NCBI GenBank assembly: GCA_019418625.1
Contig: DYBL01000078.1
Coordinates: 1-13,333, forward strand
DNA from: Clostridiales bacterium
GTDB lineage: Bacteria; Bacillota; Clostridia; Oscillospirales; Oscillospiraceae
Direction of reading: 5' to 3'
DNA: 13,333 nt
Shown here: piece after piece, positions 12,571 through 13,333 of the stretch
Layout: the number at the start of each line of letters is the position of its first letter
Position numbering within the stretch: the stretch's first letter is position 1
Notes under the pieces: generated by a model
Seen by the model: only the letters and a program-made list of their open reading frames with translations
Databases searched by the model: none
Told to the model about the DNA's origin: nothing
Made by a program: the position numbers and the translations under genes

Positions 12571-13332
12571 TTATTTCTTTTTGTGCAGACGACCGGCAAT
12601 ACACAGGATCAGTAGCCCGAACAGCGGGGAGATGCCCTCCGTCAAACCAAATCCGGCCGGGCCCAGTTTAAGCCGAAAAAGAATGATCGGCAACAGAAAA
12701 AATTTTCCCAGTTGTATACCCACCAGAGCAGCGCCCGCGCCCACAGGGCCGACTTTGTCGGTTCCCAGCCGGTGGAACACCTGCAGGACGACCAGCGGCC
12801 ACAGCCAGCACAGGACACACCACAGGCGGGTCGTTTGAACGGCTATAGCCCGTACTTCTATGGGTACGTCATTCAACATGGCCAGTTGGGGCGCAAATAA
12901 AAATCCCAGTACGGAGCAAAGGGCCAGCACCACCAACAGGACCCGTTTCTGCTTTTTGGTGGGCTGCCAATTTCCCCTGCGGCCAAGGCCCAGAACGATC
13001 AGGCCCAGCACCAGCCAGAAGACAGGGAACTGGATCGTTGGCATGATAACAGTTTGCGTGATCCAGTACGCACTGACGGCATCCGTCCCAAAGCTGGATA
13101 CCAGCTGAGACTCCCACCCGAGCAGCAGTCCGGGCACCACCATCCACACACACAGGAGCACCAGCAGATCTGAGATGCGGTAGTCCGCTGTGCAGATCTT
13201 TTTCTGCCCGATCAATCTTCCCAGAAGTGCCAGTCCGGCCACCAGCATCACGGTGGGGATCACTAAGCCTATATGGAGCTGATATCCGAACAGCAGCACC
13301 CGGCCCCAGTCCACGACCGTGCTGCCGCACAG
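12571..13332 (-). CDS. Multi-pass membrane protein (5' end beyond the window)
   Basis: The frame is open to the right edge and gives at least 254 residues. A GTG at 13312-13314 is a possible start but has no ribosome binding site, so the true start probably lies outside. About seven to eight hydrophobic segments are visible, with a central basic loop (GRRGNWQPTKKQKR). The C-terminal half (APQLAMLNDVPIEVRAIAVQT, PLVVLQVFHRLGTDKVG, GAGAALVGIQLGKFFLLPIILF) vaguely recalls the second half of MATE transporters, but the overall layout does not fit well. I therefore call it only a polytopic membrane protein. It ends 19 bp before the zinc-ribbon membrane protein gene and is the first visible member of that operon. 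Confidence 0.75.
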   Translation of the reverse strand: MCGSTVVDWGRVLLFGYQLHIGLVIPTVMLVAGLALLGRLIGQKKICTADYRISDLLVLLCVWMVVPGLLLGWESQLVSSFGTDAVSAYWITQTVIMPTIQFPVFWLVLGLIVLGLGRRGNWQPTKKQKRVLLVVLALCSVLGFLFAPQLAMLNDVPIEVRAIAVQTTRLWCVLCWLWPLVVLQVFHRLGTDKVGPVGAGAALVGIQLGKFFLLPIILFRLKLGPAGFGLTEGISPLFGLLILCIAGRLHKKK

Positions 13333-13333
13333 C

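Overview
The window looks like a GC-rich Firmicutes (class Clostridia, Oscillospiraceae-like gut commensal) chromosome. This rests on the clostridial-type ribosome binding sites (AAGGAGG variants), the codon use, clostridial prophage lysis genes, a Tn916-family integrase remnant and the domain content. The species cannot be fixed from the sequence alone. No rRNA, tRNA or CRISPR array was seen. Nearly all genes are on the minus strand.

Positions 1-2300: the 3' end of an unidentified plus-strand gene converges, across a strong bidirectional terminator, with a compact phage lysis cassette on the minus strand. In transcription order the cassette is a membrane/coiled-coil XhlA-like protein, a small acidic protein, a two-helix holin, and an endolysin that joins a phosphodiester-glycosidase (NAGPA) domain to a zinc amidase (Amidase_3). 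No capsid, tail or replication gene is next to it. It may be a domesticated or relict cassette.

Positions 2428-4826: a MATE-family multidrug exporter (minus) and a divergent AraC-family regulator (plus) share a short intergenic region with an imperfect inverted repeat. Each transcription unit ends at an intrinsic terminator.

Positions 4830-7676: the most interesting block is a putative RiPP (ribosomally made, modified peptide) operon on the minus strand. A truncated Pro/Glu-rich protein overlaps by 4 bp an 87-residue peptide with a leader-like N-terminus and four cysteines. After a hairpin spacer come an HPr-kinase-like P-loop protein and a radical SAM/SPASM enzyme, again with a 4-bp ATGA overlap. 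The upstream end of the operon is cut at an out-of-frame junction with a duplicated CxCxC/CGC zinc-ribbon gene of the type found in phages.

Positions 8052-10789: three stem-loops, a low-molecular-weight protein tyrosine phosphatase, and the remains of an integrative element. The remains are a Tn916-type integrase that has lost its N-terminal domains and carries an intrinsic terminator inside its reading frame, plus the last 28 codons of an excisionase. An apparently intact XRE-family regulator with its own promoter follows on the plus strand.

Positions 10830-13333: a minus-strand operon of membrane and zinc-ribbon proteins of unknown function. It enters from beyond the right edge and ends in a frameshifted small secreted or lipoprotein-like pseudogene.
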